From NCBI GenBank assembly GCA_002049495.1, contig LLYS01000001.1, forward strand, positions 350,674 through 414,673: a DNA stretch of 64,000 bases, in the 5' to 3' direction. Numbering within the stretch: position 1 is the first letter of the stretch; each line of letters opens with the position of its first letter. Source of the DNA: Epsilonproteobacteria bacterium tcs-49 (GTDB lineage: Bacteria > Campylobacterota > Campylobacteria > Campylobacterales > Sulfurovaceae). The position numbers and the translations under genes were made by a program. A model generated the notes under the pieces. That model had not been told where the DNA came from, made no database searches, and saw nothing but the letters and a program-made list of their open reading frames with translations. Below, in pieces: positions 1-8,397 of this stretch.

Positions 1-3000
1 TGATCGTATCTAGTCCATCGCCTTTATTGAAAATGTATGTATCATCACCGTCTCTGCCATCAAGAATATCATTGCCGGCTCCTCCAGTGATCTTATCACC
101 GTAAAATGAACCTGTGACAATATCATTACCTTCTTTTCCTATAAGAATATCTCCTTGACTGTTTCCTATTAATGTATCATTAGCTTGTGTTCCTTCAAAA
201 ACATTTTCTTCAAGCATATCTAGTAATCTGCTACTGCTTCCATCTTGAAATTCTAAAAACTCAACATTACTACCCGTTACACCATTTACAATTCTAAGAG
301 CAGGAATAGTTTCTGATGTCTCAGTATCATATATACTTATAATGATATCACTTTCCCAAACAAAAATACTCAAATCATCTTTGGTAATTCCTTCAGTAAA
401 CTTTATTGTATTGGTTCCTTTACTGTCTATGATCGTATCTTTACCGTCACCCTTATTAAAAATATATGTATCATTTCCATCACCACCGTCAAGGATATCA
501 TCTCCCTGACCGCCGTTTATAGTATCATTTCCGCTACCTGCATACACAACATCATCACCTTCTAATGCATCTATAACTTCATCATCTTGTGTACCTAAAA
601 TACTATCATTCTCATTAGTTTGCATAAGATCAAGTATCCCTGTTTGATCTAAAACCGTTCCATCACTGAATTTAATTTCTTCAAATCTTCCACTAACACT
701 CCACTCATTGATCGTTATCTTTTGTGAAAGCTCATTAAAACTCTTGCCTTCTTCTTTTATACCGATATACAGATTAGTTCCATCTCCTTTTAACACAAGA
801 TCATCAGCGGTTATACCTTCACCAAACTCTATGGTATCGACTCCTCCACTATCTAGAATTGTATCTTTTCCATCTCCTTTGTTGAATATATAGGAGTCAT
901 TACCTCCACCACCGTTTAATACATCATTACCTTTACCGCCGTGTAAAGTATCATTTCCATCTTTACCGTAAAGTACATCGTTACCCAACTCACCTTCTAA
1001 TGTATCATCTCCTTCTTCTGCATAGATAAGATCATTTCCTTCTTTAGAGTTTAAAGTGTCATCATTCTCAGTTCCATACATCTCATCATCTTCATTTGTC
1101 CCTATATGTGAAACTATATCATCAACACTCCATACTTCACCGTCATGAAATGTAATGTTTTCTATTTGATTATCTGTATCATACCAATCTTTAACCGTTA
1201 TCGTTTGTGAAAGTTCGTCAAAACTTTTTCCATCTTCTTTTACACCGATATACAGATTGGTTCCATCACCTTTTACTACAAGATCATCGGATGTTATCCC
1301 TTCACCAAAGGTTATACTATCACTGTTTCCTAAAGTATCTACGATCATATCTTTACCATCACCCTTGTTAAAGATATATGTGTCACTTCCCGCTCCGCCG
1401 TTTAGCGTATCATCGCCGCTACCTCCACGCAAAGTATCATTTCCGCCTCCTGCATTGATAACATCATCACCCACACCGCCGTTAAGCGTATCGTTTCGTT
1501 CCGTGCCGTATATCTCATCATCTGCATCCGTACCCAAATGTGAAACCATATCATCAACGTCCCATGCCGTGCCATCACTAAAAACGATACCTTCTACCCT
1601 AGTGTTTTTGTTATACCAATTCTTTACCGTTATCGTTTGTGAAAGCTCATTAAAACTTTTTCCATCTTCTTTTACACCGATATACAAATTGGTTCCATCG
1701 CCTTTTAACACAAGATCATCGGGTGTTATACCATCACCAAATTCTATACCGTCAACTCCTCTGCTATCTATGATCGTATCTTTTCCGTCACCTTTGTAAA
1801 AAAAGTAAGTATCGCTGCCGCCTCTTCCTATGAGTGTATCATCGCCTTTATCTCCAAAAATCTCATCACTTTCATCCGTGCCGTAAACGGTGTCATTAAG
1901 CGTCGTAGAAAAACGCCCTACTATATCTTTTGCATCAAGAGTTGTGCCGTCATTAAAACTGATGTACTCTATACGATTGTCTTTATTGTGCCAATCTTTA
2001 ATAATGATTTGATCACTTAATTCCGACAGCGATTTATCCCCATCTTTTAGATATACGCTTATATCATCACCGTTACTTTTTATGATGATATCTTCTACAC
2101 TGATCCCTTCTGCAAAGCTTACGGTGTCACTGCTACCTGCAGTATCTACGATCATATCTTTACCGTCGCCTTTGTTAAAAAGGTAAGTATCGCTGCCGCT
2201 GCCCCCTTTTAGCAAGTCACTGCCCTTGCCGCCGCTTATGACATCATCACCCCTTTGTGCGTCTATGATATCTCTGCCGTCGTTGCCATGTAGTAGGTTT
2301 GCTTCTTTGTTCCCCTCTATCTTGTCATTTTCATCCGTACCTTGTACTTCGTTGTTTAGCTGCATCTGCCCTGAGTAAAACAGTATCTTTCTTATGATCT
2401 TTTCACCCTCATTAGTTTGAATGCTTTCATTACCTTTATACCCTGCTATCATATCTCTTGCATCTTGGCTATTTGGCAGATAAAGCGTAACACTGTCATC
2501 TTCGTTTGTTTGTATATAGAGGTAATCTGATAATCTATCTGAAGAGTTTATAGTTCCATCATGATTACTATCGTAGCCGCTAAGAAGTGTTTGGTAAGGA
2601 TTTAGCTTTATCCGTTGTATGGCTCCTGCTTCACCTAAACCTTGAAGTTCTCCTACATCTGTTACACCGTTGTAGTTTCTATCTGTCCAAAAGGCAAGTC
2701 CCGAGTTATCTGTTTCATCTATAACCCCGTCATTGTTACTATCAAATGATTTTAACGCTTGGATGGTATCTTCTTTTTTCCCTTGAGAAGTTATCATGTG
2801 ATTTCCCACTACTTCGGCTCCGCTTGTTATCTTGCCGTCATTGTTTAAATCTTTTACTACCAACCACTCATTTGGACTCATCCAAGTTATCATCTTTTCT
2901 TCTATACCGTTTGCATCCATATCAAAGTATACTCCGCCACTTGGATTGGAGTTGTTTTCATAAGAAAAGAGTACATCTCTCATGATACCTTCACCGTTAG

Positions 3001-3421
3001 TATCAGTGAAACTTGTTTGTTGTACTATGGTATTACCCTCTTCACTTTGTGGTAGATACTCTTGCTGTGAAAGCTTTAGTGAACTAACACCAGCTTGTTC
3101 TAAACTTTTTAGCTCTCCTGCATCGGTTTGCCCATCTTGGTTAGAATCGATCCAGAGTTTAAGTTCACTAAATCTTTCATCGTTGCTATCGATGACATTA
3201 TCACTGTTACTGTCATAATCATAGAGTGCTTGGTAACCGCTTTTAGCGTAAGTTCCGTCACTGTTTATAGTGTAGTTACCAAAGAGTTCGTTTCCATTGT
3301 CTATGGTACCGTTTGCATTTTTATCATTTACTAAAAGTGCATCTTCACCTTGTATCCAAGCGGTGTTTTCTTTGACGCTATCACCGTCATAGTCAAAGAG
3401 TGCTTGTGAAGCAGCAAGCAT
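1..3421 (-). CDS. RTX/hemolysin-type calcium-binding repeat protein, partial at the C-terminal side
   Basis: An open frame of about 1,140 codons starts at an ATG (3421-3419) and runs off position 1 with no stop. Residues 1-330 carry several Asp/Asn-rich EF-hand-like loops (FDYDGDS, NDKNANGTID, IDSNQDGQTD). From about residue 375 the protein is built of modules: GGxGxDxL nonapeptide clusters, then NKGDGKDTI, then a block of about 50 residues of the hemolysin-calcium-binding-related type (DLVLKGDGTNLYIG, ITVKDWY). Such proteins are normally exported by a type I system; the C-terminal signal would lie outside the window. The start is suspicious: the upstream stop is only four codons away, Shine-Dalgarno support is weak, there is no N-terminal domain, and the first residues look like the middle of an RTX domain. 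The stretch is visibly AT-richer than the next 60 kb. This is probably a 5'-truncated gene or a join. Confidence 0.85.
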   Translation of the reverse strand, partial: MLAASQALFDYDGDSVKENTAWIQGEDALLVNDKNANGTIDNGNELFGNYTINSDGTYAKSGYQALYDYDSNSDNVIDSNDERFSELKLWIDSNQDGQTDAGELKSLEQAGVSSLKLSQQEYLPQSEEGNTIVQQTSFTDTNGEGIMRDVLFSYENNSNPSGGVYFDMDANGIEEKMITWMSPNEWLVVKDLNNDGKITSGAEVVGNHMITSQGKKEDTIQALKSFDSNNDGVIDETDNSGLAFWTDRNYNGVTDVGELQGLGEAGAIQRIKLNPYQTLLSGYDSNHDGTINSSDRLSDYLYIQTNEDDSVTLYLPNSQDARDMIAGYKGNESIQTNEGEKIIRKILFYSGQMQLNNEVQGTDENDKIEGNKEANLLHGNDGRDIIDAQRGDDVISGGKGSDLLKGGSGSDTYLFNKGDGKDMIVDTAGSSDTVSFAEGISVEDIIIKSNGDDISVYLKDGDKSLSELSDQIIIKDWHNKDNRIEYISFNDGTTLDAKDIVGRFSTTLNDTVYGTDESDEIFGDKGDDTLIGRGGSDTYFFYKGDGKDTIIDSRGVDGIEFGDGITPDDLVLKGDGTNLYIGVKEDGKSFNELSQTITVKNWYNKNTRVEGIVFSDGTAWDVDDMVSHLGTDADDEIYGTERNDTLNGGVGDDVINAGGGNDTLRGGSGDDTLNGGAGSDTYIFNKGDGKDMIVDTLGNSDSITFGEGITSDDLVVKGDGTNLYIGVKEDGKSFDELSQTITVKDWYDTDNQIENITFHDGEVWSVDDIVSHIGTNEDDEMYGTENDDTLNSKEGNDLIYAEEGDDTLEGELGNDVLYGKDGNDTLHGGKGNDVLNGGGGNDSYIFNKGDGKDTILDSGGVDTIEFGEGITADDLVLKGDGTNLYIGIKEEGKSFNELSQKITINEWSVSGRFEEIKFSDGTVLDQTGILDLMQTNENDSILGTQDDEVIDALEGDDVVYAGSGNDTINGGQGDDILDGGDGNDTYIFNKGDGKDTIIDSKGTNTIKFTEGITKDDLSIFVWESDIIISIYDTETSETIPALRIVNGVTGSNVEFLEFQDGSSSRLLDMLEENVFEGTQANDTLIGNSQGDILIGKEGNDIVTGSFYGDKITGGAGNDILDGRDGDDTYIFNKGDGLDTI
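716..1722. repeat. Direct DNA repeats within the RTX gene
   Basis: Three near-identical blocks of about 90 bp lie at roughly 716-800, 1197-1290 and 1629-1722, spaced about 480 and 430 bp apart. All share the core TTTTGTGAAAG or CGTTTGTGAAAG followed by CCGATATACA. They encode the KGDGTNLYIGVKEDGKSF segment of successive modules. A diverged copy lies near 2000-2090. The high nucleotide identity suggests recent module duplication or gene conversion. Confidence 0.8.
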
Positions 3422-3422
3422 A

Positions 3423-3854
3423 CTACCTGTACGTCATCCGCTGAATCTGCCGCCACTGTTTGGGGGTTACGATCTTTTTAAACCGGTTGAGCGCATCGAT
3501 CCGGCTGTCCATAGCTTCTCGCTTCAAGGTGGCGATTGCATCAAGAAGCTCTTTAAGCTCCGCTTTCCCATGCCCTTTTGCCACCATGCGCTGCACCTTT
3601 TTTTCCAAGGTGAACGCTTCACGCATTTTGCTTTGGAACAGGGGCACATACACCGCTTTGATCTCCTTTTTTATACGCATCTTTTGCTCTGTGTTAAGTT
3701 GCAGCTTATCGTTATGCAGCTTTACCAGTTTGCCCGGGTGGGGCAAAAAAACCAATTCGTCAATCCTGAACTTGTTGCTTTTACCTGACGCCGCTTCGGC
3801 TTGCAGCGCAAAAACAAACGCCAGAAAAACTATTCCTGCTATCCTTTGCATCAT
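3423..3854 (-). CDS. Spy/CpxP-like small periplasmic protein
   Basis: 143 residues. A signal peptide covers about residues 1-21 (hydrophobic VFLAFVFAL, cleavage near QAEA). The mature part is basic and helical, with paired LNTEQ and VTPKQW motifs around a charged helical hairpin. This resembles the LTxxQ pattern of the Spy/CpxP periplasmic chaperone and metal-stress family, which helps fold or protect envelope proteins. It follows the outer-membrane protein gene by 6 bp, so the two are probably co-transcribed. Its stop codon sits one base before the ATG of the RTX frame. The family call rests on motif layout only; a coiled-coil protein of other function is possible. Confidence 0.6.
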   Translation of the reverse strand: MMQRIAGIVFLAFVFALQAEAASGKSNKFRIDELVFLPHPGKLVKLHNDKLQLNTEQKMRIKKEIKAVYVPLFQSKMREAFTLEKKVQRMVAKGHGKAELKELLDAIATLKREAMDSRIDALNRFKKIVTPKQWRQIQRMTYR

Positions 3855-3860
3855 GCCCCC

Positions 3861-4805
3861 TTAAAAGTTATATCCCAGGCGAAACATCACCCTGTGATCT
3901 TCACTCAACCCCCCGGTATTGCTGGAGATATCGTAGTTATTGTCGCGATGGATCATCTTTGCATAACCCGCACTGAGGTCGAACTTCCGGTTTGGACGAA
4001 AGTGCACCTCCGGAGAAAGGTAGGCGAAGGTACCGCCGCTATATGCCACCTCCACCCCGCGGCTTCTATGTTTATCCGTATGGTGGCCGTGCAGCCCCAG
4101 ACCGATATCGATACGGGGATTAAGCGCATAGTTATATCCGATATTCCACGTCACCTTGTTACCGAATTCATATGCGTTATCCCCCACGTTGGTTTTTTTA
4201 TAGGTCACATGCGCGTCGATGCGCGAATGCGGCAATATCTTCGTCATCCCTATCTCCGCCAAATAATCCGTACTGCCGCTTCCAAGCTGCATCGTAGGGG
4301 TCTTGGCACTGCCCTGCGGCGTTGCAAACACCCTTTGCGTATCCCCCGTAGGCAGTTTGACCCCGGCACCCACGCAGAGATTGACTGGATCGCCCTTTCT
4401 TTGATCGCTGAGTGCATAGCGCACAAAAGAGACCACATCCCCCAACCCTTCGTTGGAATTGTCATACACCCGTTTACTGACCGGATGCATGACACTGTTT
4501 TCTTTTTTTACGCGGGGAATGACCACCCGCATATCCAAGCCCGGGACGATCCCGCGGCGATAGACGAACTTGGTCACGTCCATCTTCATGGATCTGTTTT
4601 TCCCGTCGACTACCTTTTCATCCCCGCTGTAGGCACTTTTTTTACTGACGTGCATATGTTTTATCACAAAGCGCTGCCGGGAGGGTTTGTAAACCATCCC
4701 GTTACTGCCGCTTACTGTTCCCAGGGGGACGGTTTTACCCTCCGTATCCTGCGCAGACAGCGTCACCGCGGCGACAAATACCGCCGTTGTTACCGATCTC
4801 TTCAT
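3861..4805 (-). CDS. Outer-membrane beta-barrel protein, MetA-pathway/transporter-like
   Basis: 314 residues with an N-terminal signal (MKRSVTTAVFVAAVTLSA) and alternating polar/hydrophobic strands. It ends in a terminal Phe (RLGYNF), the usual signature for barrel insertion. Segments such as GLGDVVSFVRYAL and VGAGVKLPTGDT match the style of the MetA-pathway-of-phenol-degradation/transporter outer-membrane family, in which KLPTG and GLGD are recurrent. The substrate cannot be read. It lies downstream of flavodoxin and the 66-residue gene in the iron-related run, with a few bases between genes, so an envelope role in the same regulon is possible but unproven. Confidence 0.65.
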   Translation of the reverse strand: MKRSVTTAVFVAAVTLSAQDTEGKTVPLGTVSGSNGMVYKPSRQRFVIKHMHVSKKSAYSGDEKVVDGKNRSMKMDVTKFVYRRGIVPGLDMRVVIPRVKKENSVMHPVSKRVYDNSNEGLGDVVSFVRYALSDQRKGDPVNLCVGAGVKLPTGDTQRVFATPQGSAKTPTMQLGSGSTDYLAEIGMTKILPHSRIDAHVTYKKTNVGDNAYEFGNKVTWNIGYNYALNPRIDIGLGLHGHHTDKHRSRGVEVAYSGGTFAYLSPEVHFRPNRKFDLSAGYAKMIHRDNNYDISSNTGGLSEDHRVMFRLGYNF

Positions 4806-4810
4806 TCCTT

Positions 4811-5011
4811 TTATACCTTTCCTAAAATCTGTAAAGTGTAATCTTTTTGCATCCTGTAGCGGATACGGTTTGTATCCAGCAAGCAGACAATTTCCAAAAA
4901 TGCGGAAATATCCGCCTGGTTGTCCGGTCTGACACTGATAACGCTTTCACTCTTCTCATCAAAACAAAAACTTCCGTAATCGTTGATCCGGTCAATCAAT
5001 TGTCCGCTCAT
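4811..5011 (-). CDS. Small conserved-looking hypothetical protein (66 aa)
   Basis: 66 codons with a strong ribosome-binding site (AAGGAG, 6 bases before the ATG), placed 9 bp after the flavodoxin stop and 5 bp before the outer-membrane protein gene. The product is soluble, with no signal peptide or membrane helix; it has two Cys (CFDE, IVCLLD) and a charged C-terminus. Position between two real genes and the good ribosome site argue that it is translated. The function is not recognised. Confidence 0.6.
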   Translation of the reverse strand: MSGQLIDRINDYGSFCFDEKSESVISVRPDNQADISAFLEIVCLLDTNRIRYRMQKDYTLQILGKV

Positions 5012-5020
5012 AGTATCTCC

Positions 5021-5518
5021 TTAGCAGATAAACTCTTTTATCGCCGCGCTCCACGTCTTTAACCGCTTCTCCGTGAGTTCATCCTGGTTATCCTCGTCAA
5101 GGGCCAATCCTACAAATTCATCCCCCGACAGGGCTTTGGAATCCTCAAATCCGTAACCCTCCGCCGGCCAATGTCCCACGACGGTTCCCCCGGCTTGCAC
5201 GACCTGTTCATGGATCATCCCCATAGCATCGAGAAAGTTATCCTCATATCCCTCCTGATCTCCCAGACCGAAAAGCGCTACGGTTTTGCCGCTGAAATCC
5301 AGCTCGCAAAAATCCTCCCAATACTCCAGCCAATCATCTTGCAACTCTCCCTCGCCCCACGTGGAGCTTCCCAAAATCAATTTGTCATACGAGGCCATCT
5401 CCCCCACTCCGTTCGTTCCGATATCAAAGGTTGCCACACCGTCGAGATTTTGGGCCAAACGTTCGGCCACCTCTTTTGTATTGCCGGTACTGCTTGCGTA
5501 AAATATTGCCGTTGCCAT
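5021..5518 (-). CDS. fldA: Flavodoxin
   Basis: 165 residues, normal for a long-chain flavodoxin. The N-terminus carries the FMN phosphate loop YASSTGNT, followed by the 50s/60s loop (GSSTWGEGELQDDW) and the 90s loop region (ALFGLGDQEGYEDNF), all typical of the family. It is a soluble one-electron carrier. In Campylobacterota flavodoxin is an acceptor for 2-oxoacid:acceptor oxidoreductases, and in many bacteria it replaces ferredoxin when iron is short. That fits its place in a Fur-box-linked run behind FeoAB. The ATG is preceded by AAGGATAATA. Confidence 0.95.
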   Translation of the reverse strand: MATAIFYASSTGNTKEVAERLAQNLDGVATFDIGTNGVGEMASYDKLILGSSTWGEGELQDDWLEYWEDFCELDFSGKTVALFGLGDQEGYEDNFLDAMGMIHEQVVQAGGTVVGHWPAEGYGFEDSKALSGDEFVGLALDEDNQDELTEKRLKTWSAAIKEFIC

Positions 5519-5528
5519 TATTATCCTT

Positions 5529-6293
5529 TTATATAATTGATTTGAGCGAATAGGGGATCAACTTTATCCCGTAATCGCTACAGCTGTCCAGTTCTCTGAC
5601 TTTGACCTCTATATGTTTGTTGAAATCTTTATTTTTGGGATAGACCAGATAAACCTGCTTAAAATCTCCCCCGTTTATACACGCTACCGCCCGTTTCAAG
5701 TGCTTCTCTACCAGGGGTGCTTTCTTGCTCAGATGGTGCCAGTAGGGATATATCTTGATCCCCCGGGAAGATCGCGGCAACAGATCGATGGAATCCTCAT
5801 CCCCGCGAACCAAACGGTTGGCCTTGATCTGCTCAATATTTTTTTGAACAAAACCTTTAAACAGTTGATCTGAATTTATCATCATAGCGGGCTCGGTACC
5901 CGAGAAGTATGAAATTAACCGTACCGCCGAGTCAAAGCTCCCGGAGCGGTCAAAGGATGTCGAAAAAGGTTGAGGCTGCATTTTTAAAGGATTTGCTTTT
6001 AAAAATTTATCGACACGCCCTATGGCATACTTGTCTAATTGAACTTTTTTTGGGTCTACAGGAGAAATCCCGGGCACCGAACCCACATAGAGTAAAGAGT
6101 GGATCTTTTGGGTAAAGATCGTGTAAAGATCGCAATCAATGCACTTTTTCATATCCTCTTTACCGAATCTGAGTTCTTGGTCAACCGATGCGTTAAACAG
6201 CCGCAAAAACAGTTGTCGCCGTTTTGCGCTGTCGGTGCATTGTTCATATTCGGGCAGGTATTCCCGGCGTTTATCAAATCCGAACCGTTCCAT
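5529..6293 (-). CDS. Unrecognised cytoplasmic protein in the iron-uptake run (254 aa)
   Basis: 254 residues, no signal peptide or membrane segment. It begins with a helical, charged region and a CIDC pair near residue 52. An aromatic/basic middle part (IYPYWHHL) and a beta-rich C-terminus (KQVYLVYPKNKDF, GIKLIPYSL) follow. It sits between the porin and flavodoxin genes, 10 bp from flavodoxin, with AAAAGG before its ATG. I do not recognise a family. Neighbours suggest a role in iron limitation or flavodoxin-linked metabolism, but that is guilt by association. Codon use looks like that of its neighbours. Confidence 0.7.
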   Translation of the reverse strand: MERFGFDKRREYLPEYEQCTDSAKRRQLFLRLFNASVDQELRFGKEDMKKCIDCDLYTIFTQKIHSLLYVGSVPGISPVDPKKVQLDKYAIGRVDKFLKANPLKMQPQPFSTSFDRSGSFDSAVRLISYFSGTEPAMMINSDQLFKGFVQKNIEQIKANRLVRGDEDSIDLLPRSSRGIKIYPYWHHLSKKAPLVEKHLKRAVACINGGDFKQVYLVYPKNKDFNKHIEVKVRELDSCSDYGIKLIPYSLKSII

Positions 6294-6348
6294 CGTTTTT
6301 CACCTTTTATATATTTGTTTTTACTAACCGGACAAAAGCGCAACCGCC

Positions 6349-6362
6349 CTCCCCGAAGGGAG
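6349..6362 (-). terminator. Small hairpin after the porin gene
   Basis: CTCCC-CGAA-GGGAG forms a 5-bp stem with a four-base loop 7 bases after the porin stop. The following minus-strand bases are only mildly T-rich (GCGCTTTTG). It could be a weak terminator or an mRNA 3'-end stabiliser between the porin and the 254-residue gene. Confidence 0.3.
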
Positions 6363-6368
6363 AAGTGG

Positions 6369-7472
6369 TTAAAAGCTGTATACCGCCGTCAACATCAATT
6401 TGTCGTAATCTGCCCCGGATGCGTGGGCATCCACATTGGCGTAAAGTGCGGACACGTTCATAGTATCGTCAAACGCGTATTCCGCTACGACATTGAGTTC
6501 CTGCTCATCTTCACTAAGGGCTCCGTTTGTGTAATCGGTGTCGCCGTAGATGGCGCTGAGTACTACGCTTGCGATCTCATAGGATGCGCTTAGGTAGTAA
6601 GTATCCGCATCCAACGCGTACACCCGGTTCCCGTCTTCGAGGGGATTGATATTTTCCCCCACCGCATCCATACTGCCGATGGCCCCTTTGCTGTCGGTGC
6701 TAATATAGCCGCCGGCAAAACCGAAACCTTTAAAACCGGAACGCAGTTCGGCGTGGGCGATACCGCCGTCTTGGGTCCCCGTCACGTCTTCGCTGCTTTG
6801 CGCATAGTGTGCGGTGACACCGAAATACGCATTGTCATAATCCAGTTTCGCCCCGTACCAATCCGCCAAGTCCTTTGCGTTATAGTAGTAGGCGTTGGCC
6901 CTCAGATCGGATATCCCCTCGTAAGTGATATCGAGCACATTCGCCCCGTGATCTTGATTGACGTCTGCAAAATCCTCCAGCGCAGCATCGGGATCCTGCG
7001 CGGCCATACGAACGGTGTGTCCCGCCACAACCGTCGTATCGGGGATCGATTTTAAAACCCCCACGTACGCTTCATGGAAATCGCTCATCCACTCCAGATC
7101 GATCTCCTGACGCCCCAAAATCAAAGCGAACCGGTCGTTTTCATAGGAGATATTGGCCGTATGCATAACCGCTTTGGGTTCATCGCCGAGACTGTAATCC
7201 CCTACCTCTTTCTCATGGAGATCGTGGTTGGCTCGAAACCCCAAAGCCCCCTTGAAATTATGAAAACTGTCCGTTTCATACCCCAATCCGATCGATCCCA
7301 TCGTAAATCCCGCATTCTTCGTAGGGGAATCGTTATCGATCTGCTCGCTGTAGAGGGTAAAATCCCCGCTGAAACTTCCGTTGCTCAAGGCATCTTGCAA
7401 ACTCGAAGACTCCGCACTGGCACCGGTGGCCAGCACGATCGCCGACGCCGCTATACTTATCTTTTTTCTCAT
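6369..7472 (-). CDS. Epsilonproteobacterial OprD-like outer-membrane porin
   Basis: 367 residues from the ATG at 7472, chosen because AAGGA lies 8 bases upstream and the product then starts with a clean signal peptide (MRKKISIAASAIVLATGASA). A frame start at 7511 would add 13 polar residues and overlap the preceding gene. The mature chain has long amphipathic strands, many Gly/Tyr/Asp, and a terminal Phe (LTAVYSF). The pattern NGSFSGDFTLYSEQ followed by LGYETDSFHNFKGALGFRA is typical of the Opr-family porins of Sulfurimonas-type bacteria. It begins 11 bp after the DUF4198 gene, so both probably form the outer part of one metal-uptake route. Confidence 0.8.
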   Translation of the reverse strand: MRKKISIAASAIVLATGASAESSSLQDALSNGSFSGDFTLYSEQIDNDSPTKNAGFTMGSIGLGYETDSFHNFKGALGFRANHDLHEKEVGDYSLGDEPKAVMHTANISYENDRFALILGRQEIDLEWMSDFHEAYVGVLKSIPDTTVVAGHTVRMAAQDPDAALEDFADVNQDHGANVLDITYEGISDLRANAYYYNAKDLADWYGAKLDYDNAYFGVTAHYAQSSEDVTGTQDGGIAHAELRSGFKGFGFAGGYISTDSKGAIGSMDAVGENINPLEDGNRVYALDADTYYLSASYEIASVVLSAIYGDTDYTNGALSEDEQELNVVAEYAFDDTMNVSALYANVDAHASGADYDKLMLTAVYSF

Positions 7473-7483
7473 CTGTTTTTTCC

Positions 7484-8281
7484 TTATTTCATATCTTTGG
7501 CTTGAACCCATATCACCGCGTCCTGACTCAACTCTTTGCCCTTATACTCCTTGTCGCTCCCCGCTCCGAGGGCGCAAAAACCCCACCATCCGGCTTTGGG
7601 AATGGCAAAGGTAAACTCTCCGTCCTTGTTCGCTTTGATCCCCATGGTGACAAAGGAGTCGTGGGGAGCTTTTACTTTTGAAGGTCCCATGGCGTTATTT
7701 CGCAAATCCACGTCCCTGTTTAGATACTCCACTTCGATCTCGGCAAAGGGAACCGGTTTGCCGTTGCTTTTGACCACGCCCGTAAAACTGCCGCCCGTCC
7801 AGATTGAGTAGGGCTTGGTCAAAGGAACGATTTCGGCTTTAAGCCCCAGCTCCCTGTCCCAGTCGGTGGGTAACCCCGCCACGTTCACGACCGTTTTGGT
7901 GATCTGTTGAATATAGATATCCTCATTGGATTCATAGTAGGGCTTTGGTTTTAAAACCATGAGGTGATCCCCCATACGTCTGGCTTTATACGTGGATTTA
8001 TACCCTTTTCCGCTGTTGTGGTTGCCTTTAAAAGTGATCGTCTCAAGCGTATCTTTGAGATCCTTTTTACGCTTTTTGTTGATCACGTAAAACTCCTCCA
8101 CTCCGCTCATATCCATCGTATGCTCGTCGGCAAACGGGTGGGTAAAAACCTGTCTGAGTTCTATGGTTTTCCCCTTGTCCAACGCACTTTCGGGCGTATA
8201 GTTCATTTGAAAGTGTGCCGCTGCGGACGTTGCCAGCATGGAAACCGCGGCAACCGCACTCAGTAGCGTAGACTTTTTCAT
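7484..8281 (-). CDS. DUF4198 periplasmic metal-transport accessory protein
   Basis: 265 residues from the ATG at 8281, which has AAAGGAG immediately upstream; a longer frame to 8335 would cross the Fur box. A signal peptide ends at TSAAA, so the mature protein would begin HFQMNY. The rest shows the DUF4198 layout: a beta-sandwich with GKTIELRQVFTHPF, then a C-terminal carboxypeptidase-regulatory-like fold (GGSFTGVVKSNGKPVPFAEIEVEY) and the WWGFCALGAG segment. Family members accompany nickel, cobalt or iron importers and are thought to deliver metal in the periplasm. A Fur-box match 19 bp before the start implies iron control. Metal identity is inferred. Confidence 0.85.
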   Translation of the reverse strand: MKKSTLLSAVAAVSMLATSAAAHFQMNYTPESALDKGKTIELRQVFTHPFADEHTMDMSGVEEFYVINKKRKKDLKDTLETITFKGNHNSGKGYKSTYKARRMGDHLMVLKPKPYYESNEDIYIQQITKTVVNVAGLPTDWDRELGLKAEIVPLTKPYSIWTGGSFTGVVKSNGKPVPFAEIEVEYLNRDVDLRNNAMGPSKVKAPHDSFVTMGIKANKDGEFTFAIPKAGWWGFCALGAGSDKEYKGKELSQDAVIWVQAKDMK

Positions 8282-8299
8282 CTTCTCTCCTTTGATTGT

Positions 8300-8318
8300 G
8301 GTAATTATTATCATTAGC
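8300..8318 (-). promoter_or_regulatory. Fur box before the DUF4198-porin genes
   Basis: On the minus strand GCTAATGATAATAATTACC matches 16 of 19 bases of the classical Fur consensus GATAATGATAATCATTATC. It lies 19 bp upstream of the DUF4198 ATG, where bound Fur would block transcription or initiation. Confidence 0.75.
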
Positions 8319-8337
8319 ACTCTATAGCGAACCACGG

Positions 8338-8385
8338 CCGCGTGCTAAAAAGTAGGCAACTTCTTACGCACTCTTTAGCACGCGG
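8338..8385. promoter_or_regulatory. 12-bp perfect inverted repeat between the 100-residue gene and the DUF4198 gene
   Basis: CCGCGTGCTAAA (8338-8349) and TTTAGCACGCGG (8374-8385) are perfect inverted copies around a 24-base loop. It sits 12 bp after the stop at 8398 and 20 bp upstream of the Fur box. No T-run follows on either strand, so it is not a textbook terminator. It may end or attenuate the feoAB transcript before a separate Fur-controlled promoter, or be a protein-binding site. Confidence 0.6.
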
Positions 8386-8397
8386 CACCCCTTCGCA

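Noticed and set aside
716..1722. CRISPR-like array
   Set aside because: Repeats are long, coding, in frame and spaced 430-480 bp; they are RTX modules.
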